From assembly GCA_025504975.1 (NCBI GenBank), contig JANUWI010000003.1, positions 2,418,001 through 2,482,000 on the forward strand: DNA of 64,000 nt, written 5' to 3'. Origin of the DNA: Plenodomus lindquistii (taxonomy: Eukaryota > Ascomycota > Dothideomycetes > Pleosporales > Leptosphaeriaceae). The position numbers and the translations under genes were made by a program. Positions 10,522 through 22,202 of this stretch are shown in pieces (position 1 is the first letter of the stretch; each line of letters begins with the position of its first letter). The notes under the pieces were generated by a model. It ran no database searches. It was not told the DNA's origin and worked only from the letters and a program-made list of their open reading frames with translations.

Positions 10522-12783
10522 TCATCTCAGTAAGCCTGGGTCGCTAGATCTCCCTTCCCTATAAGGCTTGTCGTCTGCTAAAGTGTGGCGGTCTGATGAC
10601 GATCGGTCCACTGCCATGACGCCGCCCTCAGCGTCGACTACATCACGTATCGGTTTACCCGCGAGTTCGCCCTTCGTCTCGCCTGCAACGGTGGGCTCAG
10701 TACCCTCTCCTCGTCGTTCGATTGGAATGAAAGCATCGTAGTATCGAGGCATGACGAAACCAACGATTATGGCAATCATGGTAAGAATGGATAAGATGAA
10801 CCCAGTGATCATCATCGGGTCGTATCGCAGAGTGTGGAACTCGGGAAAAGCGAAGGAGAAGATAATCGCGAGGACTGGTCCGCTGAGATATCGGAGGAGT
10901 ACTGGCAGGAAACTAGGAATCTTCCAGTTTTTGCCTTGGCCAACGATGACATTGAGATCGCGACGGAGTTGGTTGCCCTAGAGTTGTAAGTGGTTGTTTC
11001 TATTTTTGTTCGAATAGAGGGGCTCTTAGATTGAGCTCTTACCGAGTAAAATGCAAGGAACCAAAATCTGCGTGATATAGCGTTACGGTTCCAGAAGCGG
11101 GCTGCAGGCGCCTCGGGGGTTCGAGCTATAAAGGTAGCCAGTACAGCACACGCTGCATAGAACCCAATACCTACACCGGCTCCCGCTCCTGGGTTATTTA
11201 TACCGTGTGCTAGACTGATACCGAAGATCTGGCCCCCAAAAAATCCAACATTGTATACAACGAAGGCCTTGAGTCCAGTTTGATCAACGATGTCTCTCCA
11301 TCGATACACAGTTGTAGCGCTTGAGACTTCACTCCAGACCACGAAGATCAAGGCTACATTATTGACCCATCGATCGACACCATCGAGGAGGTAGTAACCG
11401 AATTCCGTGCAGTATGGTAGACACAGTAGGAACGAGAATATCGTGAGGGCTGTAACGACGACAGGTCGCGAGTGCTTGGTCATGCCGGAATCGCAGATCA
11501 GCGTGACGACTACATCCAGCATGACGAAGGCCGAACTGAAACCTAGGACGATGAGTGTGAAGAACAGCAGTACGGCCCAGAAGTTAGACGCCGGCATTTG
11601 TAGGACGGCTTCTGGCAAAGTGATGAACCCAACGACGAATGCGCCTAGACGAACTTCGGGAGAGGGCCATCTTCGGAGGTATCCTACGACGCCGAAGACT
11701 GCGAATGCTGCAAAGTTCTCGAAGAGAACATTGCTGCCGCAGATGAGGATCGCGTCCATGACTGCATTTGCATGCTTCTGGTTGTAACTTGCGTAGGTGG
11801 TGAAATAACCGAAGCCAATGCCCGTTGAGAAGAAGACCTGGTTGACAGTGGTCAGTGGCCGGAATGAATACCAGTAGAGAATGATAATACCTGACCAACG
11901 GCGGTCTGCCAGACAGTGCCAGAGGCGAGCTGGTCACTTCGCCAGGTGCGCCATACGAGCGCGACGCCTTCGCTTGCGTTCTCGAGAGACAACGCTCGGC
12001 CGACAAAGATGATGGTGGTTACGATAGGCAACCCCATGGTGAAGTACACCACGCGTCCAGTGGTGCCCACCCCACGGAAAATGGAGAACCAGATCAGGAA
12101 CCATACAAAAATACTCCATCCGACAGTTTCTCCGATTAAGCCTCTTGCAGGGTATCCTGTATATGATGCAACGGAGTTGCCGTCCGCGGATAGTGCGCCT
12201 TCGGTGACATTGCCAACTCTGAGCACGTCATTCCAGTAGAAGTCTTCAATTCGACCCGCCCATGGTAATGGGCTCGTAAATGAGTGTTTGAAGTAAATCG
12301 CAATCCAAGCCAAGTTGACTGTAAAGTAATGGACAACGAGAACTGGATAGTGTTAGCACAGGATCGTTGCGTGGTGTGAAAAATTGTCAGATTTCGGAAA
12401 AGTGACATTTTTTCGACAGGACAAGAAGGCAATTTACAGCTAACAATGACAGGACCAATACCGACACCCTTGAGCCTTCTATTTACGTTGTTGAAGGCAA
12501 TTACTGTGCCACCTCGATATGCCTGGCCTATGGAGACTTCCAAGATGAGTGCTGGAATTGCGATGAGGAACACAGCTAGCAGGTATGGTATGAACCACTG
12601 AAGACCATGGTTATTGTAAAGAACTGATGGATAGCGAAGAAGGTTGCCCTGTCCAGCACAGCCGCCCATAGCAGCTAGAAGGAAGGCCGCCCTCGAGGGC
12701 CACTGATCCCTTCCATCAGCCGACTTTGGTGGAGGCGGGAAAACGTAGTTGCCGATCTTCACGAGTACGCTCTTGACAGCCAT
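10522..12783 (-). CDS. Sodium-coupled neurotransmitter-type symporter (SLC6/SNF-like)
   Basis: Membrane symporter predicted to import amino acids or related small molecules with Na+. Four exons, 12783-12438, 12342-11891, 11837-11043 and 10977-10522, give 682 residues with consistent phase. The N-terminus carries the SNF hallmark around GGCAGQGNLLRYPSVLYNN (about residues 40-58), the unwound first helix that binds sodium in this family. About twelve hydrophobic helices follow; the long hydrophilic C-terminus is cytosolic and acidic. Fungal members of this family are uncommon and poorly characterised, so the substrate is unknown. The next gene upstream lies more than 1 kb away, so this is an independent unit. 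Confidence 0.9.
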
Positions 12784-13929
12784 GATGGCAGTTTGTCGTC
12801 AAAGCAAAAGGATATGGACGACAGTCAAAGGATAAAACTCGAAAGACTTTGATAGATACTAAATAGTCCAGGGTCTCTCAATGTTATGTATCCCCATATC
12901 CCACTAATGCTTGCCAAGCAACCGCATGTTTACAGGGTTCACAAATGCATTCGTCCTATGTGTGGATTCCCGTTCACCAAGTTCAGTGCATGAGTTCGTT
13001 GAGATTCGTCGCTTGGGATACACTAGTGTCTACCACAGTACTGGGCAAGCGCGGTAAACCGGCGGGGTTCCACTAAAACCAAGCAAATATTGCAGGAAGA
13101 CGTCATGGCGTGAGTGTGCCTGCAAACACCATTATACTGGTTGGAAAGAGATGTGATTTAACGTTGCGGTTGGTGCCAAGGTCCACCGCGCGAAGTGGAT
13201 CGTGAGGGTTGGGCGGAGGCCTGGCGTACGTCAGATCTCCTTCGAAGGATTTCACCGGGCTAATCGTTGTTCGTGCTCGTGCCGGGTTCCGACCAGGTAG
13301 GCTGGGCAGATTCCTTGGCTTCCGCTGCAGTTGGGGTCTCACGTGCTCTTCGTGTGGAGGTCAGACTGTGGTTAACAGAATGGAACGGAATCGGAGTTGA
13401 ACTCGTGCTACAGAGACTCTCTTGCGTGCTTGATGCGTTTGACGTTTGGTTTTCAAACATGGAGAAGCATTCTCATCCCAAGTTCGCTTGCCCGATCCTC
13501 AACAAGCGATATGTACATTCTACAGCTGTGCCATATCCCCGGTTACTGGAAAATAGGCGCCCTGTCTTCAGTATGACGTGTAATCGATCGGTTTTGTCAT
13601 CGTAGGTGCGGGCTGTCGGCTTTTCCACACTACCTTCCTAGCGCTGAATATACTCGATACACAGCAACAACAGCACCACACCAGACCACATACGCACATA
13701 ATAATGAGGATGGAGCCAGGCTGCGCGAAAGATTCAATACGCAGTCCACAGCGAGGCAACACGAAGGGTTTTCAGGGCCTGGCACGTGTTTCTACCTTGT
13801 ATAATTGTGCAGAGCTGGCATTAGCATATACCAGGCTGGGAGCAGACTATAGATGTATCACTTGTTATTACTATTATCATTACTATTCCTCACCAAATAC
13901 ACGACCCTCACTCTCTCCGTCTACCCCAT
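12784..13929. other. Intergenic stretch with repeat remnant
   Basis: 5' flank of the SLC6-like symporter and 3' flank of the secreted Ser/Thr-rich gene. Open frames here are short and look random. The part from 13551 to 13640 is repeated at 16496-16588. Nothing else was recognised. Confidence 0.5.
13551..13640 (+). repeat. Dispersed repeat A, copy 1
   Basis: About 90 bp that clearly resembles 16496-16588; the shared core includes CAATCGATCGG-like and GCGGGCTGTCGGCTT stretches. Most differences are transitions, and copy 1 has T or A where copy 2 has C or G, as expected of RIP-like decay. No intact element or terminal repeats were found, so the parent transposon is unknown. Confidence 0.6.
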
Positions 13930-15257
13930 CTAAGGCCCGGCATAGAAGAACCCGCAAGGCCCATTTCCAATCGTATACGCAGCGCCGCCCAGCGCAGAGA
14001 AATAGCCGCTCGCTCTCGACACATCGCAGATGCCCTCCCTCGAATAGAGCATTACGCATCTGCCGTTCATGTATGCGTAACCCTGGCAGCCCTGAGGGCC
14101 GGAAATCGCCTGCTGGCACAAGCCGCAGCAAGCTTCGGCCGAGGCGGCTACAGTGTTGGTGAAGGTGGAGCCGGCTCCGACGTTGTTGTAGACGTTGTTT
14201 ACGGTGCGGCCGTTGTAAGTTGAGAGAGCGTTGGAGGTTTGGCAGGCAGCGTAGCCAGTCAGGGTGGTGGTTGCGGTCGCCGTTTCTACGAGGGTACTTG
14301 TGACCTGTGTTTCTTATTAGTGATGCGTCTGAGAAGGTCGACTGGGATTGGGAAGGCGTACTGTGGTGGTACTCAAGCTGACCTGGGTTACGGAAACAAG
14401 AGTGGATTCCGTGGCCGTGGAGGTCACGGTGGCTGGGAGCTGGGTCGAGGTGCTGGTAGAGACGAGAGTCGTAGTTTTGAAGACGAAGGGCTTGAGAGCT
14501 AACTTGGTGATGGGTCTGCCTTGGACCTTGATTTTACGGATAGGCTGAAAGATGACCTTGACGGTGCCTGCGGGACGTGATTAGTCGTGTTCCCAAACAT
14601 GATTACTGTCTGAGAAGACAGATGTATACTTACACTGTACCGATTCGGCATATTGGGTGGCATCACATCCATCTTTCTTAGAAGCTTGTTTACGGGCAGT
14701 TCGCTTGACGACATCGTTGAAATCTTCCCACCTGCGCTGGCCTGCCGGACGGGCAGTCGTGTCAGCAATAGGGCGGAAGCCTGCAGGGGTTGGGATCAGG
14801 TCGGATACGGTTTCAGTGACCGTCGTCGACGATGTCTCGATAGCCGTCGATGTCTGCACTTCAACCGTGGTCACAGTGTCAGTGGACGTCAGAGTCGTGG
14901 TATATGGCGTGGTGATTGCGTCGACTGGAGAGAGATTTAGCACATCAAGAGATCCGTTCGAGGTGGTGGGTTCAACGTACGCGTTGTAGTGGTCAGAACA
15001 TTGCTGGTCCTCGTGACAACAATCGTCTTGGCGAACGGAGTTATAGTGACAGTCGAGTGGGCAGTCTCGGTAAGTGTGTAGGCGGGAAGAGTTTTACTTG
15101 TTGTGCTTCGAAGCGTAGGTACATTTTTGATCGACTTGGTGGCCATTTTGGTCACACATTTTGTCTCGTAGTTGGTCTTTGTGGTGCCAGCCTGAGCTAC
15201 TGCGCCCGCCACACAGCCAAGCAAAAGGGAAAGGGATGTCAAAGAGTAGAAATGCAT
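13930..15257 (-). CDS. Secreted Ser/Thr-rich protein with Cys-rich C-terminal module
   Basis: Probably a cell-wall or extracellular glycoprotein. Four exons, 15257-14981, 14924-14634, 14567-14383 and 14304-13930, hold phase and give 375 residues. The first about 21 residues are a signal peptide (LLLGCVAGAVAQA region). A long Ser/Thr/Val-rich stretch follows, a likely O-glycosylation target. The last about 90 residues hold clustered Cys (CCGLCQQ, CQGYAYMNGRC, then single Cys) in a spacing that resembles PAN/Apple-like modules, which bind protein or carbohydrate. There is no GPI signal at the C-terminus (ends GPCGFFYAGP). The module assignment is by pattern only. No obvious functional partner is nearby. 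Confidence 0.78.
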
Positions 15258-16844
15258 GGCTGTGACTGAGAATTTTAGATGAGCGTGAGGAAGAATGAAA
15301 GAGACGCCGGCTCTGTATATATACTTCTAGCGCTCGAGTTCATGTTCATTGCGACATGGACAACATGGCAATGCACATTTCCAGACCGAGACAGGAGCAA
15401 TTGGTGGTTTACCAGAGCGAGCTGAATGCGTGGGATCATGGTTCATTGCTGTGCCCTAAAGAGGTGATTCACCGCGAGTAGTGCACATTAGTCGTGAAGA
15501 CTATGTGAGCGAGGCTGATCAAAAACGATGCGCCAGGCTGATCTGGTAGGAGGCGGGAGGCTAAAGCGGACGCTAGCTCTATCGGAACGAGATGACAAGA
15601 GGGCCAAGCGAGGCTGGAATATTCTCCTGCTCTGCAAAAGTGCCTCGGCTGTCTTCCCTGCTACAGCATCACGAACGGAGCGAGATAGAGCGCTTTCCCC
15701 ATAATAGAAAGAGAATTATCTGTTACAGTTACATGCTGCGGAGCTAAGTAAACAAAGCTGTTGTTGGTGCAAGAAACACCCTGTCTTCTACAGAGCCGTT
15801 AGAACGCAAATTAGTTTTCCTTGCTATTTCAGGCCAAGTTGAGGCTTTGAGCAGTGCGGTGGATCATGGCAGCCGTGTGCCAAGCTACTATGGTACTGCG
15901 CGAAAGTTATCACCCCTCAGGGGTGTAGACAAGGGTTTTTAGCACTATCACGAGTAAGCGAGCTCTACTTCTTTTTCACCCCTTTCATGTAGAAATATAT
16001 ACAATCTGTTGTAGGAGAATAGCCCAAGTGTAAAGCGTGCGCGTAGATATATTTTTGCAAGAATTTTCTTAAATTTCTAAAAGTTTGTAGAGATAGAGGC
16101 AAGAATGTGTTTGGTGGTTAGTGTTCTGAGGCTAGCAGGGGGTGATCCCCAGTACCATAGTAGTTATAGCCTTGGTGGCCTTGACAGCTGAGGCAGGGGT
16201 ACAAGCTGATGTGCAAATATCCTGGGAGCGGATCAGAGCCTAGAGGCCAACACTAACGCGTAAACCCCCTACGCAAAGCAGGGTGTTCAAGGACAGGTCC
16301 TGATCACAGCGCTTAGCTGATGGATTGAGCAATTATTTGTCAACCCCTGGACAGCGTGTGGTCTGATGTGTCCTTGTCCTGTTGGCTAAGCTGGGTCAGC
16401 GTAAAATTTCAAGTCTGCAAGATAGGAACAGTTACCAGTGCTCTATGTAGTGTTCAACATTACTGTATACATCGTTTACGGATTATGGCACGCGAGGGAG
16501 AACGCCCTTGTTCCAGCATGTCTTACAATCGATCGGTGCTGTCGACGTAGTTGCGGGCTGTCGGCTTCCCCACGCCACCTTCCTCGGTGCGCCGATGGAC
16601 TCTTGGATCTGCCTAACCAGCTGCAAGGAGGCCGCGGAGAACCAGCGAGCTTAATATCCGTACCCATATAGTAGCCGTTAGATGACTCGCTATACAACGC
16701 TCGCAGAGGAATCTCTTGAAGCCCCCTAGAGTTTATAACTAAGCTCTGTGACGCATCTGCGGGCGCCGTTGTTTATCTGTGCTGTCCTTAGCGGATGGTG
16801 ATTTGCAGTTGGTCGTAAAAAAACCTTCATGAATTGTACTGCGT
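15258..16844. other. Gene-free stretch, 1.6 kb, repeat-derived in part
   Basis: 5' flank of the secreted Ser/Thr-rich gene, then AT-rich and poorly coding sequence from about 15900 to 16120. It holds copy 2 of dispersed repeat A (16496-16588) and a short palindrome, ACCCCTCAGGGGT, near 15910. No open frame looks like a protein. Probably debris of old insertions. Confidence 0.5.
16496..16588 (+). repeat. Dispersed repeat A, copy 2
   Basis: Partner of the segment at 13551-13640, in the same orientation and about 2.9 kb away. It keeps C and G at sites where the other copy has T or A, so it is closer to the ancestral sequence. Confidence 0.6.
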
Positions 16845-17908
16845 TCAAGTGCCAAGTTCATTCTGGGCTTCCCATTGTAGATGCTTCACGATTGCTCTCT
16901 CTGCTTCCAATTCTGCTTCCAAAGTGTTGATGCGGAAATTCAACTCCGTGATCTTCGCATCTTTAGCTTTCACGGTCGTCCTGATGACGTCGCGACCTCT
17001 CTTGTACCCCTCGGCGCTCTTCGTATACTTTGCTAGGAGACCTCTAAGCTCGATCTCTGCTTGAGAGTTGAGCCGAGTGTTGGTCTCTTGCAGTAGAGCA
17101 AAAATATCGCTGACCAAATCTTCCGAGCCAGCGTTCTTGAATCGGATTGGCGTTGGTGTTTCGCAGGACGTGGAAGGTGTCCCTGCTCGATGGGGTTCGC
17201 TCTCATCTACCATGGATGGGTTGAACATTGACCTGCTTGCATTTGAACTGCCAAAGGCGGCAGCTGCTTCAGTGGCAGTCTTGCGATCAGTCAGAGGTGT
17301 CTGTAACCCAAGCGAGCTACCAGGCACGGGTTGATCCATCTGCCATGGAAGTTTGCGCCTGCCTGTTGCCGGTGTAGCGACATCCGATGTTTTGATCGCT
17401 TTGCTTGGAGTCTCCACCTCGGTCATGATCTGGTTCAACTCGCTGTTGAAGTCAGCATCGACCTGCTCGAATCCGTAGTCGTCCGAGTCATTGCGGATGA
17501 GTCGTGCGCGCTTGCGACTCGATTCTACTGGCTTCGTTCCGATTGAATATGGTGGTGGAGGCGATGGCTGTCGCTTTGATGGTGTGATTGGAGTAGGCTC
17601 GCTGCGAGAGTTGTTCATGAGCGCCGCCTGCTCGCGCGGTTGGGCCTGGTCATCCCAAAGGAAGAAGCCACATCGCGAACCCTCTGGCTTCTGACAAGAG
17701 CGAACTGCACGGCGTCAGATGCGGTGGCCAACGTCCATAGCTCAGATTTCTTACACCATCTCCCTTGATTTGGCCCAGCCTTTTTCGTCTCGAAGTGGAT
17801 TGCAGGCTCGCGTGGGTTACAGTCGCAATGCCATACACCGTTGGTGAACATTCCCTTTAGCGATCCCCCACCACCACGCCCTCGCCCGCGTCCTCTATAC
17901 CCAGACAT
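16845..17908 (-). CDS. GRF-type zinc-finger protein with C-terminal coiled coil
   Basis: Likely a nuclear nucleic-acid-binding protein; GRF zinc fingers bind single-stranded DNA or RNA in proteins such as APE2, TOP3A and NEIL3. Two exons, 17908-17755 and 17704-16845, give 337 residues. After a Gly/Arg-rich start, the finger spans about residues 22-70: the CDCNPREPA segment, KKAGPNQGRWF split by the intron, then CQKPEGSRCGFFLWDD. The Phe of GRWF is created at the splice junction, which supports the intron. The middle is disordered and basic (SSRKRARLIR); the last about 85 residues are a predicted coiled coil rich in Glu, Lys and Leu. No nuclease or topoisomerase domain is present. It is divergent from the GT34 gene. 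Confidence 0.85.
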
Positions 17909-18488
17909 GATCGGTGCGACTGTACAATGTTTCGACCAAGGTTCTGTTAGAGACTGTGTGGATGACCAAGGCAACGCAGTTAAAGCTACTTGTTATGCGC
18001 CGCAGTGGTTTTGACCAGGCGCAAACGGCGGTGGCTGGTGAACGGGAACATCAATCGTCATCCGAAGGCCCAAAGAACTGGCCAGCGGCCCCACCAAGCA
18101 CAAGCTCGTATTGCACCTGCGTTAGGCTTCCCATATCTACTCTACTATTACATATTCCCCGTTATTTGGCGCTCGCAAGGTTTCGCCGCCCAAGCAACAA
18201 ATCAGGCTCATGTATTGCGGGGCACAACGATTTGCATAAAGTCCGCAGATGCATCGGCTCCACCCAGAATCCGGGGCAGCGGTCTCGACCCTTCCACACA
18301 CTTGGGCCGATCCCATTCCCCTCCCTCACGTGCTCGGCATTCCGAGTCCTACTGTGTACACTTGCGCAAAGGGGTTGTGTACCACGGCTCTGTAACCCAC
18401 AGTCCCGTCTGTCATCAGATGCCACCGTTGCACGTCTTCCCTTTTCCTCCGCGGGAGTAGCAGTGACACTCCTGCACCCCTGGGCAAG
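17909..18488. promoter_or_regulatory. Divergent promoter GRF protein / GT34
   Basis: 580 bp spacer between two genes read outward. Overlapping open frames are spurious. No TATA box or known operator was recognised. Confidence 0.4.
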
Positions 18489-19384
18489 ATGCTCACACGA
18501 TCGTTAAGAGTCCCGCCGTCGCTATACCTCGCGCTCATCCTCCTGGCCTTCTTTGGGTGGCAGCTATGTCAAGGGCCAACCCACGAGGCGCCTCCGGCAC
18601 CTCCGGCTCCTCCAGCTCAGAAGAAGGCGCCTAGAGTGGCCATCATGACATTTGTCACAGAGCAGAGATCGTATCTGTATCTTTCGCTTAAGAACAAGGC
18701 TCGTATGTTTGGCCCTGTCCTAATTCCCACCGCGATTGCGCCTAATACGAGAGCTCGATAGACTATGCGCGTCGCCATGGCTACGACTTCATCATGGAAT
18801 ATGAATCGCATACAGACCGCGCCGTGGTTTTCTGGAAGTTCGACATGGCTGAGAGGCTTATCAAGTCTGGCAAATACGACTGGATCTGGTGGGTCGATTT
18901 CGACACCCTCATCACGAATACCGATATCAAACTCACCGACATTATCGACGACGAGCTCCGCAACGCGTCTAATCCCAAGGAGATTGACTATCTCTTCACC
19001 CACGACTGCAATGGCTTCAATGCAGGGTCCTTTCTGGTGCGCGGCCATGAGAGGTCGCTCAAGTTTATACATGACTCTTGGGCTATACACGACGAGGCGA
19101 AGAAGGAGAGCATCGATATGAGTGAGCAAGACTCGACAGTCAAGCTTATGAAGGAGGATAAGGAATCTGCAAGCAGAGTGCACGTGGTGCCTCAGTGGAA
19201 GCTGAATGCCTTCCCATCTGAGATTGCTTGCTTTGACGAGTCGAACCAGGTCTGGGAGCACGAGATGTTCGTTTTGCACTTTGCAGGTGCATGGGCTCAC
19301 GTCAAAGGCGACGATCCGACGGGCTACCTTATGAAGAAATATGAGAACGCAATAATCTGGGGCGACTGGAAGGACATGTACTGA
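18489..19384 (+). CDS. GT34-family glycosyltransferase (Mnn10/Gma12 type)
   Basis: Type II Golgi membrane enzyme that adds mannose or galactose from a nucleotide sugar to N- or O-glycans. Two exons, 18489-18702 and 18762-19384, give 278 residues. An N-terminal anchor (about residues 12-27, LYLALILLAFFGWQL) is followed by a Pro/Ala stem and the start of the catalytic domain (VAIMTFVTEQ). The metal-binding DxD is in WWVDFDTLI, and FNAGSFLVRG and VLHFAGAW are further family motifs. It is shorter than yeast Mnn10 (about 390 residues) mainly by a shorter stem and tail. The donor sugar cannot be told from sequence. Confidence 0.88.
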
Positions 19385-19654
19385 TCGACTTAGGAGAGTG
19401 GTGCTCCGTTAGCACTGGCGTTCTGGACGGCCCCGTACGATATCCACATGAATTGTTCCTCGTTCAATGAATTGGAATACCATGATCTTTTTGCTATTTG
19501 CACATCACCTAATGGTTTTGGTGATATATGTGAGGAAGTAAGCATGTGATGAATTGCGCTCGGAAAACATTGGTCGATTAAATATTACAGTCTAGTAAAG
19601 AAATCGGGTATCATCAATCGTAATCAGTCCCTGTTAGCAGCAAAACGTTACATC

Positions 19655-20717
19655 TCAGGACCTGAGGGCTTCTTCGTCACTCCTCCTGTTTTGTCCCTCT
19701 TCTGCCTCCCTAGCCTGGACCTTGTCCTGGTCGGCATGCTTCGCCGGGTCGAACACATAGATAGGGAACTCCAAGAAGATCGTTCTCTTCAAGAACACTG
19801 GCATCTTTGCGTAGAGTTGGGGTGGGAATGGGATGAGGATGCTGGTGCGGTGCAAATATCTCTCATAGGCGGGCCAATTGTTGCCCTTCTCGTATCTTTT
19901 CTTGGCTCCTGGACGCTCCTGCAGTGTTAAGCCGGACACGAACATGAGCAGCAGGGTGAGGAAGAAAGCGCCGAGGATCGAGGCGTAGAGTGCGTCGTGG
20001 GCACCCCCAGTAACATAGCCTTCTGCTGTTGGCGAGACGGCGACGGTGAAGATACCTTATTACTATTAGCACATCTGCACGTCCACACATGATTTCTCGT
20101 AGTAACTTACCAAATTGGATAATAATCTCCCCAAAGTAGTTGGGATGCCTAGTCCATGCGAAGAAACCACCATCGCAGACGGCACCATCACTTCCGTGAG
20201 CGCTGCGGAATCTGTACTTATGAATATCGGAGACGCTCTCCATGATGAAGCCAATCGACCACAGCACAACACCCGCAATGTCGCGGCTCGTGCCAAAGCT
20301 CGGTTGAGGGAATTGCGTAACTTTTGGCGAGTTCAAAATAGTGACTGGTAGGGATACAGTCCAGACCCAGAACATCTGGAAGACCCAGAAGCCTAGGAAG
20401 GACCAGAATTTGCCGCGCTTGTCGTCGAAGCGATCGTCCTTGCCTGTCTTCAAGATTCTGAAGAGGAGGAAACCACTCAGTCTCGCACCCCATGCGATGA
20501 TGAACATCGAAACCACGATGTTGCGCGCATCACCTCGGTTCTCGCTGAATGCGAGGGTGAGAATTGCGAGGACGACGAAGTTGGTGCTGCCGGCGAAATC
20601 GGTGAGTTTGTCGAACTTGAAGCTGAATGCGATTGCGAAGAAGAACAGCTGGTATGCGACTGTGATGAGGAATGTGATTGAAAGGTAGTAGTCGTCGAGC
20701 ACATGCACGGCGCCCAT
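19655..20717 (-). CDS. DUF1295 / steroid-5-alpha-reductase-like membrane protein
   Basis: Polytopic membrane protein of the DUF1295 family, related to 5-alpha-reductases and isoprenylcysteine methyltransferases; the reaction is unknown in fungi. Two exons, 20717-20111 and 20055-19655, give 335 residues. About six or seven hydrophobic helices are present, and the RHPNYFGE motif typical of this superfamily lies at the end of exon 1 (about residue 190). The ATG chosen starts MGAVHVLDDYY; the frame stays open another 105 bp upstream but has no ATG there. The C-terminus is charged and hydrophilic. Its 5' side abuts transposon debris. Confidence 0.85.
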
Positions 20718-21277
20718 TTTGGCGATATGGTCTCGAAGGGCCCTTACTGTGAGTGTCACAATGGTTGTGAGATTCTGCAAAGACCGGGCAGCACCAACAT
20801 ATAACAACACTGAGTCCTCCACTCGTCATGCGCGCATCTTCCAAACACCGAAGCTTACGGACTCAAGGACAGCAATCACGCCGATTCCGATCATGGGACC
20901 TCCCAAGCCACATAACATTCTTAAGATAAACTGACGTGTATGGACCGAGAAAGTGTGTGATGATGCAATGCATCGGATTTGGGGCGTGCGGCTCGATCCG
21001 CTAGCAGCAGACTTGTGGCTGGGATCGCTCAGCCCTACCAAAGAACATACCAACTCTAGAAATACTAATTACTTGCATAACAACACCAAGTACATTTTTA
21101 GTAGTGAGATATAAAAAGCTCAACTAATATGTAAAGCTAAAGAAACATTTTTAAAGTTTCCATTATGCGTTTTATATGTAAAGTTAAAGCTAATTAAACA
21201 ATGATAGTTTTATAGACTTTTTTAAAAGCTATAAACTTTACAACAGCTTTGTTTCTTATTATATTACTACTATTTGC
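20718..21277. other. AT-rich spacer with repeat debris
   Basis: Holds the 5' flank of the DUF1295 gene, copy 1 of dispersed repeat B (20982-21093), then about 180 bp of very AT-rich DNA leading into the transposase relic. The AT-rich part is probably the RIP-decayed 5' portion of the same transposon. Confidence 0.5.
20982..21093 (+). repeat. Dispersed repeat B, copy 1
   Basis: About 110 bp that aligns, with a few small gaps, to 30267-30376 in the same orientation, roughly 80 percent identical by eye. Shared blocks include GCGTGCGGCTCGAT, GGATCGCTCAGCCCTACC and AAATACT-ATTACTTGCAT. The two copies bracket the aminotransferase / PEP-mutase / MFS island. The parent element was not recognised. 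Confidence 0.65.
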
Positions 21278-22005
21278 ATGCCTCCACACTCGTTTTACCT
21301 CTTACAGCCTCTTGATGTAGGTTGTTTTGCCCCTTTGAAGCAGGCCTATGGACGCCAAGTCGAAGCGCTCATGCACAGCCAGATCAGCCACATCACAAAA
21401 CAAGAGTTCCTGTCTTGCTTTAAGCGGGCGTTTGACGTCTCATTTACTTCTAGTAATGTCCAAGGAGGGTTTCGAGGCTCTGGATTGGTCCCATTTGACC
21501 CAGAACGGGTCATATTAGCTCTCCATGTCCAGTTGCGCACTCCAACACCCCTACCTGTTAATACCCAACCCTGGCTGTCGCAAACCCCTAGTATTACCCT
21601 AGAATTAGGGTCGCAGTCGAAGCTGGTGAAGCAGAGGATTTAAAGACATTAATATAGCTACCAACGTCTATCGTAAGGCCTTTTAGAAGGTCTCAAAGGG
21701 GGCAGCTAATATCGCGCACAAGTCAGTGTTGGCGCAAAAAGAGATAACTAGCTAAGCTTAAGGCAACAAATGAGGCCGCAACGCGACGAAAATCGCACAA
21801 AAGAAAGCGGGTTCAGGCAGAGGTGACCTTGACACTTGGAGATGGGCCGCGCTTGACTGCTCTTTAGGACTTTGGCGTGCGTAGTGATGGGAAGAAGCCA
21901 AAGAAGCGGGTGCGCGCTGAAGTGGGTGAATCATCTCAACGGCGATGTGGAGGGTGCAATAGGGCTGGGCATAACGCGCGAACATGTAAGTAGATAGTAA
22001 AAGTA
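21278..22005 (+). pseudogene. Decayed pogo/Fot-type DDE transposase fragment
   Basis: C-terminal part of a Tc1/mariner-superfamily (pogo/Tigger, DDE_1) transposase. The first 366 bp are open and contain the recognisable block with LLQPLDVGCFAPLK and GGFRGSGLVPFDPE, which follows the third catalytic residue in intact enzymes. Downstream the frame breaks, but basic stretches (TRRKSHKRKRVQAE) and a CCHC zinc knuckle, CGGCNRAGHNARTC, can be read near 21945-21988, interrupted by TAG codons that could be former CAG. The N-terminal DNA-binding region and the first catalytic residues are missing. Not functional. Confidence 0.8.
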
Positions 22006-22202
22006 GTCTTTAAATAATATCTCGTATCGCATTGCAATATGTAGGCCCAAAGTGGGCTGTTTTGGGCCATAATATGGTAGTTTTGGTGAGGGTTTGGCAA
22101 AAGTGATGCACGAACCCGTGAGGTACGTTAGTAATTTGTTAAGATTAGTGCTGCCTAGATATCTTCTGTACAGATGACATGTAGCATCTAATCACCTGCA
22201 CT

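Noticed and set aside
14937..15257. Separate 106-codon secreted protein
   Set aside because: It is exon 1 of the four-exon Ser/Thr-rich gene; a GTACGT donor and CTCCAG acceptor with matching phase join it to the next exon.
18617..19300. 227-codon open frame on the minus strand
   Set aside because: Antisense of the GT34 gene, which has clear motifs and a good splice pair.
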